From Acrocarpospora macrocephala (GTDB lineage Bacteria; Actinomycetota; Actinomycetes; Streptosporangiales; Streptosporangiaceae), in NCBI RefSeq assembly GCF_009687865.1, contig NZ_BLAE01000005.1:1-64000 (forward strand): a DNA stretch of 64,000 nt, written 5' to 3'. Below the pieces are notes generated by a model, which made no database searches, was not told the DNA's origin, and saw only the letters and a program-made list of their open reading frames with translations. Made by a program: the position numbers and the translations under genes. Shown piece by piece: positions 8,753-17,981 of this stretch. How positions within the stretch are numbered: the stretch's first letter is position 1; every line of letters begins with the position of its first letter.

Positions 8753-9948
8753 TTCACAAGAACACTCCGGCCGCCGCCGCCCTGGCGGCCGGCCTCGCGG
8801 CGACGCTGATTCTGGCGGGCTGCGGCGGCGCGTCCGAATCCTCGGCCGAGGGTGACTACCCCATCGGGATGTCCATGGACCTGTCCGGCGCGATCTCCTT
8901 CAACGGCAAACCGGCGGCGGCCGGGTTCCAGGCCTACGTCGCCGACCTCAACAGCCGGGGCGGGGTGAACGGCAAGAAGATCGACCTCAAGGTCCTCGAC
9001 GACGGCTCCGACGTCGCCAAGGGCCGGGCCAACGTCCAGCAGTTCGCGTCGGAGAAGCGGCTGGCCACGTTCGGCTTCATCCTCTCCAACCTCAGTCTGG
9101 CCACGCTGCCCGTGGCCACCCAGAACAAGATGCCGATCGTCGGTCTCGGCGGGCCTGCCAGCCTCTTCGATCCGGTCCAGTCCTACTACTTCTCCTACGA
9201 GCTCCGGGCGGAACGCCTGGAGTCGGCCATCCTGAACTACCTCGCCACCCGCGCGCAGGAGGACGGGATCGCCAAGCCGCGCATCGCCGTCTTCTCCGTC
9301 GACACCCCCTCCAACCGCGACATGGTGAAACTCGCGACCCAGGACATCGCCAGTCGTGGCTGGACGGAAGCGACGGTCCAGTACATGCCCGTGGCGCCCA
9401 CCGACGTGACCGCGCAGGCGTCCGAGATCAAGGCGAGCAACCCCGACTACGTCCTGATGAGCCACAACGACGCTGGATCGCTCGTCGCGGTGCGCGGTCT
9501 GCGCGCGCAGGGCGTGGACGTGCTCGTGGTGAACCAGTGGGCGGGCTCGTCCGACGCCACCCTGAAGCAGCTCGGCGACAAGTACGCGGCGTTCCGCACC
9601 TACGCGAGCCCGACCGAGACGGGCAACGCCGCCGTCGACGCGATGAAGGCGGCGGCGACCAAGGCGGGCGAGGCGAACAACATGACCAACCCGTACTTCA
9701 CGCAGGGCTGGGTCGCCGGCTCCCTGCTGGAGAAGACGCTCCAGGCCTGCGGCGCGCAGTGTCCGACCGGGGAGAGCTTCCGGAACGCCCTGGAGAAACT
9801 CGGCGATATCGACACGAACGGCCTTTCCGGGCCGCTGCAGGTGAGCGCCGACAGCCACGAGCTGGTGAAGACCGTGCGTTTCTTCACCTGGGACCAGAGC
9901 GCCGACCAGGCCAAGCCGCTGACGGACTGGGTCAAGGCCGTCTCATGA
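8749..9948 (+). CDS. ABC transporter substrate-binding lipoprotein, branched-chain amino acid type
   Basis: Type I periplasmic-binding protein of the LivK family, 399 aa, with a lipoprotein signal peptide ending in LILAGC (lipidated Cys25). The mature protein starts YPIGMSMDLSGAISFNGK, the typical family opening. It overlaps the upstream crotonase by four bases and is followed by two permeases and two ATPases, giving a complete importer. Being locked between CoA ligases and crotonases, it likely captures a carboxylic acid (aliphatic, alicyclic or aromatic) rather than leucine. The ligand is inferred only from context. Confidence 0.9.
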   Translation: MIHKNTPAAAALAAGLAATLILAGCGGASESSAEGDYPIGMSMDLSGAISFNGKPAAAGFQAYVADLNSRGGVNGKKIDLKVLDDGSDVAKGRANVQQFASEKRLATFGFILSNLSLATLPVATQNKMPIVGLGGPASLFDPVQSYYFSYELRAERLESAILNYLATRAQEDGIAKPRIAVFSVDTPSNRDMVKLATQDIASRGWTEATVQYMPVAPTDVTAQASEIKASNPDYVLMSHNDAGSLVAVRGLRAQGVDVLVVNQWAGSSDATLKQLGDKYAAFRTYASPTETGNAAVDAMKAAATKAGEANNMTNPYFTQGWVAGSLLEKTLQACGAQCPTGESFRNALEKLGDIDTNGLSGPLQVSADSHELVKTVRFFTWDQSADQAKPLTDWVKAVS

Positions 9949-9962
9949 TCGTTTTTCTCTCG

Positions 9963-9979
9963 CGGCGGAGGGTCCGCCG
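9963..9979 (+). promoter_or_regulatory. Stem-loop holding the Shine-Dalgarno of the LivH-type gene
   Basis: CGGCGGA and TCCGCCG pair perfectly around GGG, and the permease ribosome-binding sequence (GGAGGG) lies inside this hairpin, immediately before the ATG at 9980. Such a structure would lower permease translation relative to the binding protein, a usual requirement in ABC importer operons. Confidence 0.45.
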
Positions 9980-10849
9980 ATGCTGACCCTCCTGCTCGGC
10001 GCGCTGACGCTGTCGGCCATCTACGCTCTGGTGGGATTCGCCTGGGTGCTGCTCCGGCGGACGAACGGCATCCTGAACCTGGCCACCGGCGCCCAGCTGG
10101 CGATCGGGGCGTTCATCTTCAACCAGTTCGCGACCAGCTGGCAGCTGCCGTGGCCGGTGGTGGTGCTCGGCACCCTGGCCACCGTGGCCGCGCTCGGCGG
10201 CGTGACGCACTGGGTGGTGTTCAAGAAGCTGTCGGGGCAGCCCGAGTTCGCGCTGGTGGTGGCCACGCTCGGCCTGGCGAGCGCGCTCAAGGGGGTCAGC
10301 TCCCTGATCTGGGGCACCGAGGCGCGCGTCATGCGGGAACCGGTGCCGAGCCAGGTGGTCACCTTCGGCGACCAGGCGACGACCACCCTCTACGGCCTGT
10401 GCGGGCTCGGGGCCGCCGTCCTGGTGTTCGCCGCGGCGCACACCTTCTTCAAGTTCTCGACCGTCGGGATCCGCATGCGGGCGGCGGCGGAGAACCCGGT
10501 GCTGTCCGCGCAGGGCGGCATCGCCGTCGACTGGGTCTACGTTCTGGGGTGGGCGATGGCGCTCACCGTGGCGGCCATCGCGGGGATCATGTACGCGTAC
10601 CAGACCGCGCTGAGCTTCCACGGCGTGGAGGCGCTCGGCATGCGCGGTCTCGCGCCGGCCCTGATCGGCGGCCTCACCAGCGTCCGGGGCGTGATTCCCG
10701 GCGCCCTGATCGTGGGCCTGGCCGAGACGTTCGGCACCAAGGTCTTCGGCGGCTCGTTTCAGGACGTGGCCGCCTGGATCGTCATCCTCGTGGTGCTGCT
10801 GATCCGGCCCCAGGGACTGTTCGGAGACAAGCAGGTGCAGCGGGTATGA
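9980..10849 (+). CDS. livH: ABC transporter permease, LivH type
   Basis: Inner-membrane permease, 289 aa, with about eight hydrophobic segments. LRRTNGILNLATGAQLAIGAF near the N-terminus and LRAAAENPVLSAQGGIAVDW-like and MRGLAPALIGGLTSVRG segments match LivH-family channels. It starts 32 bases after the binding protein and overlaps the LivM-type gene by ATGA. It forms the translocation pore with the next gene product. Confidence 0.9.
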   Translation: MLTLLLGALTLSAIYALVGFAWVLLRRTNGILNLATGAQLAIGAFIFNQFATSWQLPWPVVVLGTLATVAALGGVTHWVVFKKLSGQPEFALVVATLGLASALKGVSSLIWGTEARVMREPVPSQVVTFGDQATTTLYGLCGLGAAVLVFAAAHTFFKFSTVGIRMRAAAENPVLSAQGGIAVDWVYVLGWAMALTVAAIAGIMYAYQTALSFHGVEALGMRGLAPALIGGLTSVRGVIPGALIVGLAETFGTKVFGGSFQDVAAWIVILVVLLIRPQGLFGDKQVQRV

Positions 10850-11898
10850 CGACGGTACGGACCCTCTTCAACACCGCCACGACCATGAGCGAAGGCGGTC
10901 GGGGCCAGGCGCTGCGGCGGATCGCGATCCTGGCCCTGGTCTGCGTCCTGCCGCTCGCGCTGCGGGACTACCAGCTCTCCCTGGTGACCACCGCCCTGAT
11001 CGCGGCGCTGGGGGCGCTCGCCCTGACGCTGGTCACCGGGTTCGTCGGCCTGGTGACGGCGGGGAACAGCGCGCTGCTGGCGCTGGGCGCGTACGGGGCG
11101 GCCATCGGAGCCGTCCAGCTGGAGCTGCCCTTCCTGGTCGTGCTCGTCGGCTCGGTGCTGGTCGGAGCGGTGGTGGGGTTGCTCGCGGGACTGCCGGCGC
11201 TCCGGGTGTCGGGCATCTACCTGGCCATCGCCACCCTCGCCCTGCATTTCATCCTCATCTTCGTGTTCAACGAGTACCAGACCCGGGCGGTGGGGTCGGC
11301 GGGGTTCTTCCTCCCGACGGCCTCGATCGGCGGCCTGCTCATCGACAACGCCATCAAGTGGTACGCGGTGCTCGTCGTGGTGGTGCTCGCCACCTGGCGG
11401 CTGGTCGAGAACCTCAAGAGGAGCAAGTTCGGCCGCGCGTGGATGCTGATCAGGGACACGCCGCTGGCGGCGGCGAGCCAGGGCATCTCGCTGCCGGCCT
11501 ACAAGCTGGCGGCCTTCGTGGTCTCCTCCGCGATCATCTCGATGTCGGGAACGTTCCTCGCGTACTTCCAGCAGGCGGTCTACATCGAGAACTTCACGCT
11601 GGAGCTGGCCATCCAGTACATCGCGATGGTCATCATCGGCGGCATGGGCTCGAGCGGCGGAGCCATCGCCGGCGCGTGCTTCGTCGTCCTGCTGCCGCCC
11701 ATGTTGTCCCGGGCCATCGCGCTGCTGCCTTCGGACGCGGTGGTGGCGGGGTTCCTCCAGCAGAATCTGGGCGACTTCCAGCTGATCATCTACGGCACTC
11801 TGGTCGTGGTGTTCCTGGTCTGGCGCCCGGACGGCCTGGCCGGTCTCGGCCAGCGAGTGGCGGCCCTGCGGCTGCCGTCCCGGAAGGGGGCGCGATGA
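10846..11898 (+). CDS. livM: ABC transporter permease, LivM type
   Basis: Second permease of the importer, 350 aa. The ATG at 10846 overlaps the LivH stop. Hydrophobic helices begin around residue 25, and family motifs include TGFVGLVTAGNSALLALGAYGA, SGIYLAIATLALHFI and the C-terminal region with FVVWRPDGL-like residues (VVFLVWRPDGLAGLG). The short charged N-terminus before the first helix is cytoplasmic. It is coupled to the ATPase that follows by another ATGA. Confidence 0.9.
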   Translation: MTTVRTLFNTATTMSEGGRGQALRRIAILALVCVLPLALRDYQLSLVTTALIAALGALALTLVTGFVGLVTAGNSALLALGAYGAAIGAVQLELPFLVVLVGSVLVGAVVGLLAGLPALRVSGIYLAIATLALHFILIFVFNEYQTRAVGSAGFFLPTASIGGLLIDNAIKWYAVLVVVVLATWRLVENLKRSKFGRAWMLIRDTPLAAASQGISLPAYKLAAFVVSSAIISMSGTFLAYFQQAVYIENFTLELAIQYIAMVIIGGMGSSGGAIAGACFVVLLPPMLSRAIALLPSDAVVAGFLQQNLGDFQLIIYGTLVVVFLVWRPDGLAGLGQRVAALRLPSRKGAR

Positions 11899-12635
11899 AC
11901 GGCCCGCTGCTGGAGGTCCGGTCCCTCACCGTCTCGTACGGCGGCGACAGCGTCGCGGTGGACGGCGTGGACCTGGTCGTACGCGAGGGCGAGGTCTGTC
12001 TCGTGCTGGGCGCCAACGGGGCAGGCAAGACGTCCCTGCTGCGCGGGATCGGCGGGTTCGCGTCGAGCGAGCCGGGACGGGTGCGCGGCGGGCGGGTGAC
12101 GTTCGCAGGCGCGGACGTCACGGGCCTGTCGCCACGCGCCATGGCCAGGCGCGGGCTGGTGCTCGTGCCGGAGGAGGCCAAGGTCTTCGCGAGCCTCACC
12201 GTGGACGAGAATCTCCGGGCCGTCCCCATGTCCGGCGGCAGGGCGGCGCGCCGGGCGCTGGTCGACGAGGTCACCGCGATGTTCCCGTTCATCGCCGAGC
12301 GGCTGAGCCTGCCCGCCGGTCAGCTCAGCGGCGGCGAGCGGCAGCTGCTGGGCATCGCGCGCTCGCTGCTGCTGAAGCCGCGGCTGCTGATGGTGGACGA
12401 GGCTTCGCTGGGCCTGTCGCCGATCGCGGTCGAGATGGTCTTCGACATGCTGCGCTCGGTGGTGGCGTCCTGGGGCACGACGCTGCTGGTGGTCGAGCAG
12501 AACGTGCGCGCCGCGCAGAGCATCTCGGACAACGCGTACGTGCTGGAGACCGGTTCCGTGGTGCTGAGCGGCCCCGCGGGCGACGTGCTCGGCAGCGAGC
12601 GGGTACGGCAGACCTACCTCGGCCTGGAGATGTGA
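11895..12635 (+). CDS. livF: ABC transporter ATP-binding protein, LivF type
   Basis: ATPase subunit, 246 aa, beginning at the ATG overlapping the LivM stop. Walker A is GANGAGKTS, the signature is LSGGERQLLGIARSLLL and Walker B is LLMVDEASLGLSP, the LivF-typical wording. The H-loop histidine is replaced in VVEQNVRAA, which is normal for LivF proteins. It pairs with the next ATPase to drive the importer. Confidence 0.92.
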   Translation: MNGPLLEVRSLTVSYGGDSVAVDGVDLVVREGEVCLVLGANGAGKTSLLRGIGGFASSEPGRVRGGRVTFAGADVTGLSPRAMARRGLVLVPEEAKVFASLTVDENLRAVPMSGGRAARRALVDEVTAMFPFIAERLSLPAGQLSGGERQLLGIARSLLLKPRLLMVDEASLGLSPIAVEMVFDMLRSVVASWGTTLLVVEQNVRAAQSISDNAYVLETGSVVLSGPAGDVLGSERVRQTYLGLEM

Positions 12636-13444
12636 CGGCGATGTCGGCTGAAGCGAAGAACGACGCGGTGCGTACCGAGGCCCTCGACGTCTGGCTGGGC
12701 GGCACGCACGCCGTGTGCGGCGTCACCGTGGCGTTCGCGGCGGGGCAGACCTCGGGCCTGGTCGGCCCCAACGGCGCGGGCAAGAGCACGCTGCTCAACT
12801 GCGTCAGCGGGCTCGTGCCCGCGAGCTCGGGCGAGGTCTACCTGTACGGCGACCGGACGACCGGGATCAAACCCCATCAACTCGCGCTCCGCCGGATCAG
12901 CCGGTCCTACCAGGGCGCCCAGCTGGTCCGCGAGCTCTCGGCGGTGGACAACGTGATGGTGGGCGACCATGTGGGCCTGCGTACCGGCCTGGTCTCGGCG
13001 GCGCTCGGCCTGCCCAGGGCCCGCAGGGCCGAGCGGGCCGCGCGCGAACGGGCGCTGCACGCGCTCGAACGGGTCGGTCTGGCGCAGTACGCCTTCCGGC
13101 CCGTCAAGGAGCTTCCTTACGGCATCCAGAAGCGGGTCGACCTGGCCAGGGCGCTGGTCAGCGACCCGCGCTGCATCTTCCTGGACGAACCGGCGGCCGG
13201 GCTGTCGCGCGCGGAGAAGGAGGAGGTGGTGGAGGTCCTCGCCGGTCTCCGGGTGGAGGGCGGGCCGACGCTGGTCGTGGTGGAGCACGACATGCGTGTG
13301 ATCAACCAGCTCTGCTCGGATGTCGTGGTGCTGGCCGCGGGGGCCGTACTCGCCGCCGGGCCGCCGGAGACGGTGCTGAACTCGCCGGAGGTCGTCGCGG
13401 CCTACATCGGGCGCGGCTCGAAAGAACAGGTGGAAAGCGAGTGA
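12632..13444 (+). CDS. livG: ABC transporter ATP-binding protein, LivG type
   Basis: Second ATPase, 270 aa, from a GTG overlapping the LivF stop (an ATG at 12641 is an alternative). Walker A is GPNGAGKSTLLN, Walker B CIFLDEPAAGLS and the H-loop is VVEHDMRVI. The ABC signature is degenerate (LPYGIQKRVDLARAL in place of LSGGQ...), which is often seen in this subfamily. Completes the K-H-M-F-G importer. Confidence 0.9.
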   Translation: MTAMSAEAKNDAVRTEALDVWLGGTHAVCGVTVAFAAGQTSGLVGPNGAGKSTLLNCVSGLVPASSGEVYLYGDRTTGIKPHQLALRRISRSYQGAQLVRELSAVDNVMVGDHVGLRTGLVSAALGLPRARRAERAARERALHALERVGLAQYAFRPVKELPYGIQKRVDLARALVSDPRCIFLDEPAAGLSRAEKEEVVEVLAGLRVEGGPTLVVVEHDMRVINQLCSDVVVLAAGAVLAAGPPETVLNSPEVVAAYIGRGSKEQVESE

Positions 13445-15003
13445 ATCCCCTTCCGCGGCTTCTGGACACCTGGCTGAGCGGCGACGCCGGTCTCCGGGTG
13501 GACGGCGCCGACGTGCAGAAAGCGTCGTTGATGGGGCGGGTGAACGCCGTCGGCGAGCAGTTGCGGTCGCTCGGGGTCGACAGTTCGTCCCGCGTGGCGA
13601 CCTACATGGACAACAGCGAGGAGGCGATCGCCGTCTGGTTCGCGTCGGCGCTGCTCGGCTGCCTGGAGGTGCCGCTCAACACCAACTACCGCGGCGAGCT
13701 GCTCACCTTCCTGCTGCGCGATTCGGGAGCGCAGGTCGTCTGCTGCGACGCCCAGCATCTGGCCACCGTGCTGGCGTGCGTCGAGGGCACCGACGTCCGC
13801 CACGTCCTGGTGTCCGACGCGGCGGAGGAGGTCCTGGGGAGAACGATGGTCCACCCGCTGGCTCCCGCGTCGGGCGCGGCGGACTACGGGAAGCTGCGTT
13901 CTGCCACGTCGTCAGGTGTGGTCCTCTACACCTCCGGCACCACCGGGCCGTCCAAGGGCGTGCATCACTCGCAGGAGTCGTGTGTGGAGCTGGCCCGCGC
14001 CGTCGCGCGGCTCAACGGCTACGGTCCCGGCGACGCCCTGCTCAACTTCTTCCCGCTCTACCACCAGAACGCCCGGTACACGGGCGTCGCCGCCGCGCTC
14101 GTCGCCGGGTGCGGCTTCCAGCTGGACCGCGCGTTCAGCAGCTCGCGCTTCTGGGAGATCTGCCGCGCGGGCGGGATCACCGCGTTCAACTACCTCGGCT
14201 CCGTGCTGGGGATGATCCTCAAGGCGTCCCAGGAGCTCAGCGCCGACCAGGCGCGTGACCACGCGGTCAGGCTCGCCTGGGGCGCGGGCGCGCAGCGCGA
14301 GGTCTGGGCTCGGTTCGAGGGCCGCTTCGGCGTGGCCATCACCGAGGTGTACGGCCTGAGCGAAGCCCCCATGGCGACGATCAACCGGTCCTCCGACCCC
14401 TCCCCCGTCGGGTCCGTCGGCCGTGAGGGCGACCTCTTCGCGGTGCGGGTGATGCGGCCCGACGGCCAGGAGGCGCACCCGGGCGAGGTCGGCGAGATCT
14501 GCCTGCGTCCCAAGCGGCCGAACATCTTCATGCGGGGGTACCTGGGCAGGGAACAGGACACCGTGAAGGCCACCCGTGACCTGTGGTTCTGGACGGGTGA
14601 CTCGGGCTGGCTCAACCCGGACGGGGATCTGTTCTTCAGCGACCGCATCAAGGACGCGATCCGGCGCAAGGGGGAGAACATCTCGGCGTGGGAGGTGGAG
14701 TCCCTGCTGCTCGCGCAGCCCGGCGTCATGGACTGCACCGTCTACGCCACCCGTCCGGACGCCGCCGAGGAGGACGAGGTCATGGTCGCCCTGGTGCTGG
14801 CGTCCGGAGCCGGCCTGGACGAGGTGATCGCCCGCGCCGCCGAGGACCTGCCCCGGTACGCGCTCCCCCGGTACTGGCGCGTCCTGCCGGCACTCCCCCG
14901 GACGCCGACCCACAAGGTGGAGAAGGCGCGGCTGCGGGCCGAGGGCCTGACCGCCGGTGTGGTGGACCGCCTGACCAGCAACGATTCAACGACAGGTGAG
15001 TGA
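13441..15003 (+). CDS. AMP-forming acyl-CoA synthetase (ligase 2)
   Basis: Second ANL-family CoA ligase of the operon, 520 aa, starting at a GTG that overlaps the LivG stop. Motifs are YTSGTTGPSKGVHHS, YGLSEAP, TGDSGWLNPDGDLFF, RRKGENISAWEVE and the C-terminal TPTHKVEK lysine. The wording is closest to CaiC-like (crotonobetaine/carnitine-type) ligases, but this is only a family-level resemblance. Two ligases in one operon suggest that two carboxylates, for example substrate and a cleavage product, are activated. Confidence 0.9.
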   Translation: MNPLPRLLDTWLSGDAGLRVDGADVQKASLMGRVNAVGEQLRSLGVDSSSRVATYMDNSEEAIAVWFASALLGCLEVPLNTNYRGELLTFLLRDSGAQVVCCDAQHLATVLACVEGTDVRHVLVSDAAEEVLGRTMVHPLAPASGAADYGKLRSATSSGVVLYTSGTTGPSKGVHHSQESCVELARAVARLNGYGPGDALLNFFPLYHQNARYTGVAAALVAGCGFQLDRAFSSSRFWEICRAGGITAFNYLGSVLGMILKASQELSADQARDHAVRLAWGAGAQREVWARFEGRFGVAITEVYGLSEAPMATINRSSDPSPVGSVGREGDLFAVRVMRPDGQEAHPGEVGEICLRPKRPNIFMRGYLGREQDTVKATRDLWFWTGDSGWLNPDGDLFFSDRIKDAIRRKGENISAWEVESLLLAQPGVMDCTVYATRPDAAEEDEVMVALVLASGAGLDEVIARAAEDLPRYALPRYWRVLPALPRTPTHKVEKARLRAEGLTAGVVDRLTSNDSTTGE

Positions 15004-15800
15004 AGTCAGTGGACTTGGACATCGAGGGCCGGGTGGCGATCATCACCGGCGGCAGCAAGGGCATCGGCCTGGCGGCCGCCGAGGAGCTCGGCCGGGCCGG
15101 CGTCAGGCTGCTCCTGACGGCTCGGGGGGAATCCGAGCTGGAGGCCGCGGTGGCACGGCTGCGGGCCGCTGGGGTTGACGCCGTCGCGCACGTCGCCGAC
15201 GCGGCCGAGCCTGGCGCCGCCGACGGCATGTATGAGGCCGCAGTCACGGCTTATGGGCAGGTGGACATGGCGGTGTGCGTGGCCGGCGGCGGGCACGGCC
15301 CGCTGCGCACCTTCGACTGGCGGGACTGGGTCCGGCTGTACGAGCTCAACGTGCTCAGCGCCGTGGCCCTGGCGATGAAGTGCGTGCCGGCCATGCGGGA
15401 GCGCAAATGGGGGCGCGTCGTCTTCGTGGGCTCGACGGCCGCCCGGGAGGCCGACCCGCGCTGGGCGGCGTACGGGTCGTCGAAGGCCGCGCTCCTCCAC
15501 GCGGCGAAGTCGCTGGCCCTCGCGTACGCGAAGGACGGGGTCCTGACCAATTGTGTGCACCCTGGCCTCACCCGGACTGAGGGAATCGTGGCGGGCTACC
15601 AGGCGCAGGCGGAACGCCTCGGGTCGACCCCCGAGGAGGTCGAGCGCCGCATGCTCGAACTGCAGCCCGTCGCGGCGGGGCGGGTCGGCGAGGCCCGCGA
15701 GATCGCGGACGCCATCGCCTTCCTGTGCTCGGAGCGGGCGTCGTGGATCGCGGGCGCGTCGCTCCAGGTGGACGGGGGAACGATCCGTGTCACTCCCTGA
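15000..15800 (+). CDS. Short-chain dehydrogenase/reductase (SDR)
   Basis: Classical SDR, 266 aa, starting at GTG in a GTGA overlap. The cofactor motif is TGGSKGIGLAAAEELG; the catalytic residues are in VGSTAARE (Ser) and YGSSKAAL (Tyr-x-x-x-Lys). An NAD(P)-dependent oxidation of a hydroxyacyl-CoA is the natural role here, after dehydrogenation and hydration. The next gene starts inside its last codons. Confidence 0.9.
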   Translation: MKSVDLDIEGRVAIITGGSKGIGLAAAEELGRAGVRLLLTARGESELEAAVARLRAAGVDAVAHVADAAEPGAADGMYEAAVTAYGQVDMAVCVAGGGHGPLRTFDWRDWVRLYELNVLSAVALAMKCVPAMRERKWGRVVFVGSTAAREADPRWAAYGSSKAALLHAAKSLALAYAKDGVLTNCVHPGLTRTEGIVAGYQAQAERLGSTPEEVERRMLELQPVAAGRVGEAREIADAIAFLCSERASWIAGASLQVDGGTIRVTP

Positions 15801-16950
15801 GCAGGCAGATCTCGCTGGCGAGGTGCAGGCCTGGTGCCGGTCCCAGGACGCCGCGGGTTGGCGCGACCGCATGACCGCCTCCGACCCGGCGGAGCGGGCG
15901 GAGCTTCAGCGGGCGTGGTTTCTCCGGTTGGCCGAGCAGGGTTATGCCTTCCCGCACTGGCCCGCCGCCTGGGGTGGCGGCCGGTCGCGAGCCGATCAGC
16001 TGACGATCGCACGTGAGCTCATCCGGGCGGGCGCGCCACGACTTGATCTGCACTTCGTCGCGCTCTACCACGCCGCGGCCACGCTCATCACCGCCGGCTC
16101 GGACGAACAGCAGGCGGAGTACCTGCCCGCGATCCGCCTCGGGCAGCGGTGGTGCCAGGCGTTCTCGGAGCCGGGCGCGGGCTCCGATCTGGCGAGCCTG
16201 CGCACCCGCGCCGAGCGGCGCGGCGACCACTACGTGCTCAACGGCCACAAGACGTGGTCCAGCGGCGCCACGCAGGCGCAGATGTGCCTGCTGCTGGCCC
16301 GCACGGGAGGACCGGGACGAGCGGGTATCTCCTACTTTCTGCTCGACCTGTCGGCTCCCGGCGTGTCCGTCCGGCCGATCAGGAACGCGAGCGGGCACCA
16401 GGAGTTCGCCGACATCTTCCTCACCGACGTCGTGATTCCGGTGACGGCCCTGGTCGGCGCGGAGAACGAGGGCTGGCGGACCGCGAACGCCACCCTCGGC
16501 GAGGAACGCGGGCTCACCATGCTGGAGCGATCCGAGGAGATGGTCGCCGGCCTGCGGTACCTGACGCGGGAGGTGGCCGCGCTGCCGCCCGGCGAGCGGG
16601 CCGCCGCCGTTGAGACGCTGGGCGGCTACGCCGAGCGGGTGGAGTCGTTCCGGCTCCTGGTCGCCCGCGTCCTGGACGCGTCGATCGACGGCACGGACAC
16701 CGCCGCGGCCTCCATTCTCAAGCTCGTCTACAGCGAGCTGCTGCAGGACATGAGCAAGGAAGGGCTGGCCATGGCCGGGTTGGCCGGGCACGAAGGGAAG
16801 CACGGCCGGTCGGGAGCGTGGCAGACCGGTCACTGGTTCGACGACTACCTGAGCTCGTGGGAGTGGACCATCGGCGGCGGCGCCAACGACGTGCTCCGCA
16901 ACGTCGTCGGCGAGCGCATCCTGGGCCTGCCCAGAGGAGGCTCCCGATGA
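15787..16950 (+). CDS. Acyl-CoA dehydrogenase, large subunit type (pair 1)
   Basis: FAD-dependent acyl-CoA dehydrogenase, 387 aa. The GTG start at 15787 overlaps the SDR gene by 14 bases and has GGGGGA upstream. Segments CQAFSEPGAGSDLASLRTRA, NGHKTWSSGATQAQ and the C-terminal NVVGERILGLPR are diagnostic of the family. Directly followed by a shorter, more divergent homologue: this large/small arrangement resembles the heteromeric FadE (ChsE) dehydrogenases known from mycobacterial steroid side-chain breakdown. A heterotetramer is therefore likely (inference). Confidence 0.9.
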   Translation: MSLPEQADLAGEVQAWCRSQDAAGWRDRMTASDPAERAELQRAWFLRLAEQGYAFPHWPAAWGGGRSRADQLTIARELIRAGAPRLDLHFVALYHAAATLITAGSDEQQAEYLPAIRLGQRWCQAFSEPGAGSDLASLRTRAERRGDHYVLNGHKTWSSGATQAQMCLLLARTGGPGRAGISYFLLDLSAPGVSVRPIRNASGHQEFADIFLTDVVIPVTALVGAENEGWRTANATLGEERGLTMLERSEEMVAGLRYLTREVAALPPGERAAAVETLGGYAERVESFRLLVARVLDASIDGTDTAAASILKLVYSELLQDMSKEGLAMAGLAGHEGKHGRSGAWQTGHWFDDYLSSWEWTIGGGANDVLRNVVGERILGLPRGGSR

Positions 16951-17981
16951 CCGCCGAGCGTGCGAGCTTCCGCCAGGTCGTGCAGCGCGTGCTGGCCGAC
17001 TCGTGGCCGCCGCTCGCCGAGTACGCGTCCAGCGGCGCGCTTCCCCCCAACGCGGAGCGGCTGCGCAAGGTGTCCCGCGATCTGGGCTGGTGGGACCTGG
17101 AGGACGAGGACGACGGGTTCGCGTTCGCGTCGATCGCCATCCAGGAACTGGGCGGCGCCCTCGGCCCGGGCGAACTGCTGGCGGGCCTGTGCGTCAACCC
17201 GGTGCTGCCGGCGGATCCTGGCGGGGTCGCGTGCTCGTGGGGCTCCGATCCGCGGCGGGACGCGGCGCCGAAGCTGGCGGATGGGCGCGTCTCGGGTGAG
17301 GTCTCCTGGTGCCTGGCCGCCGCGGACGACGTGGAGCGTGTGCTCGTCTTCGCGGAGGACGACGGCGAGCCCGTCGCGGTCCTGGTCAGGTCGCAGGGAG
17401 AAGGCGCCCGGCTGGAGGAGATGAGCGGCTCCGACCCGACGCGCAGGTTCTGGCGCCTCGTCATGGACGACGCTCCGCTCGACGAGATTCTCGCCCGAGG
17501 TGATCAGGCGACCGATCTGAGGCTCGCGGTCGAGCGGCGGATCTCCGTGGGCCTCGCGCTCGACAGCCTCGGGATCGCCAAGAGCGCGCTCGCGCTGTCC
17601 GTGGCGTACGCGAAGATCAGGGAGCAGTTCGGGGCGCCGATCGGTTCCTTCCAGGCGATCAAACACCGCTGCGTGGACATGTTCGTCCTGGTCGAGTCGG
17701 CCGATGTGCTGGTGGAGGCGGCAGTGGCGTCCGGCGACACCCAGTCCGGTGCCATGGCCAAGGCGGCCGGCTGTGACGCGGCGGCCGAGGTCACGCGGCT
17801 GGCCCTGCAGATTCACGGAGGCATCGGTTACACCTGGGAACACCCCTGCCACCTGCTCGTACGGCGAGCCAAGCTCAACCAGGCACTCGGCGGCAGCGCC
17901 CGATCACTGCGGCGCGCCGTGGCCGACGGCCTGCTGGCCGCGCTCGGCACCGATATTCCCGCACGGGGTGAGAGGAGATGA
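16947..17981 (+). CDS. Acyl-CoA dehydrogenase, small subunit type (pair 1)
   Basis: Short acyl-CoA dehydrogenase homologue, 344 aa, starting at an ATG overlapping the previous stop, with GAGGAGG at ideal spacing. The N-terminal half is poorly conserved, while the C-terminal half is clear: REQFGAPIGSFQAIKHRCVDM and QIHGGIGYTWEHPCHLLVRRAK, retaining a glutamate at the position of the catalytic base. It is expected to pair with the preceding large subunit. Confidence 0.87.
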   Translation: MTAERASFRQVVQRVLADSWPPLAEYASSGALPPNAERLRKVSRDLGWWDLEDEDDGFAFASIAIQELGGALGPGELLAGLCVNPVLPADPGGVACSWGSDPRRDAAPKLADGRVSGEVSWCLAAADDVERVLVFAEDDGEPVAVLVRSQGEGARLEEMSGSDPTRRFWRLVMDDAPLDEILARGDQATDLRLAVERRISVGLALDSLGIAKSALALSVAYAKIREQFGAPIGSFQAIKHRCVDMFVLVESADVLVEAAVASGDTQSGAMAKAAGCDAAAEVTRLALQIHGGIGYTWEHPCHLLVRRAKLNQALGGSARSLRRAVADGLLAALGTDIPARGERR

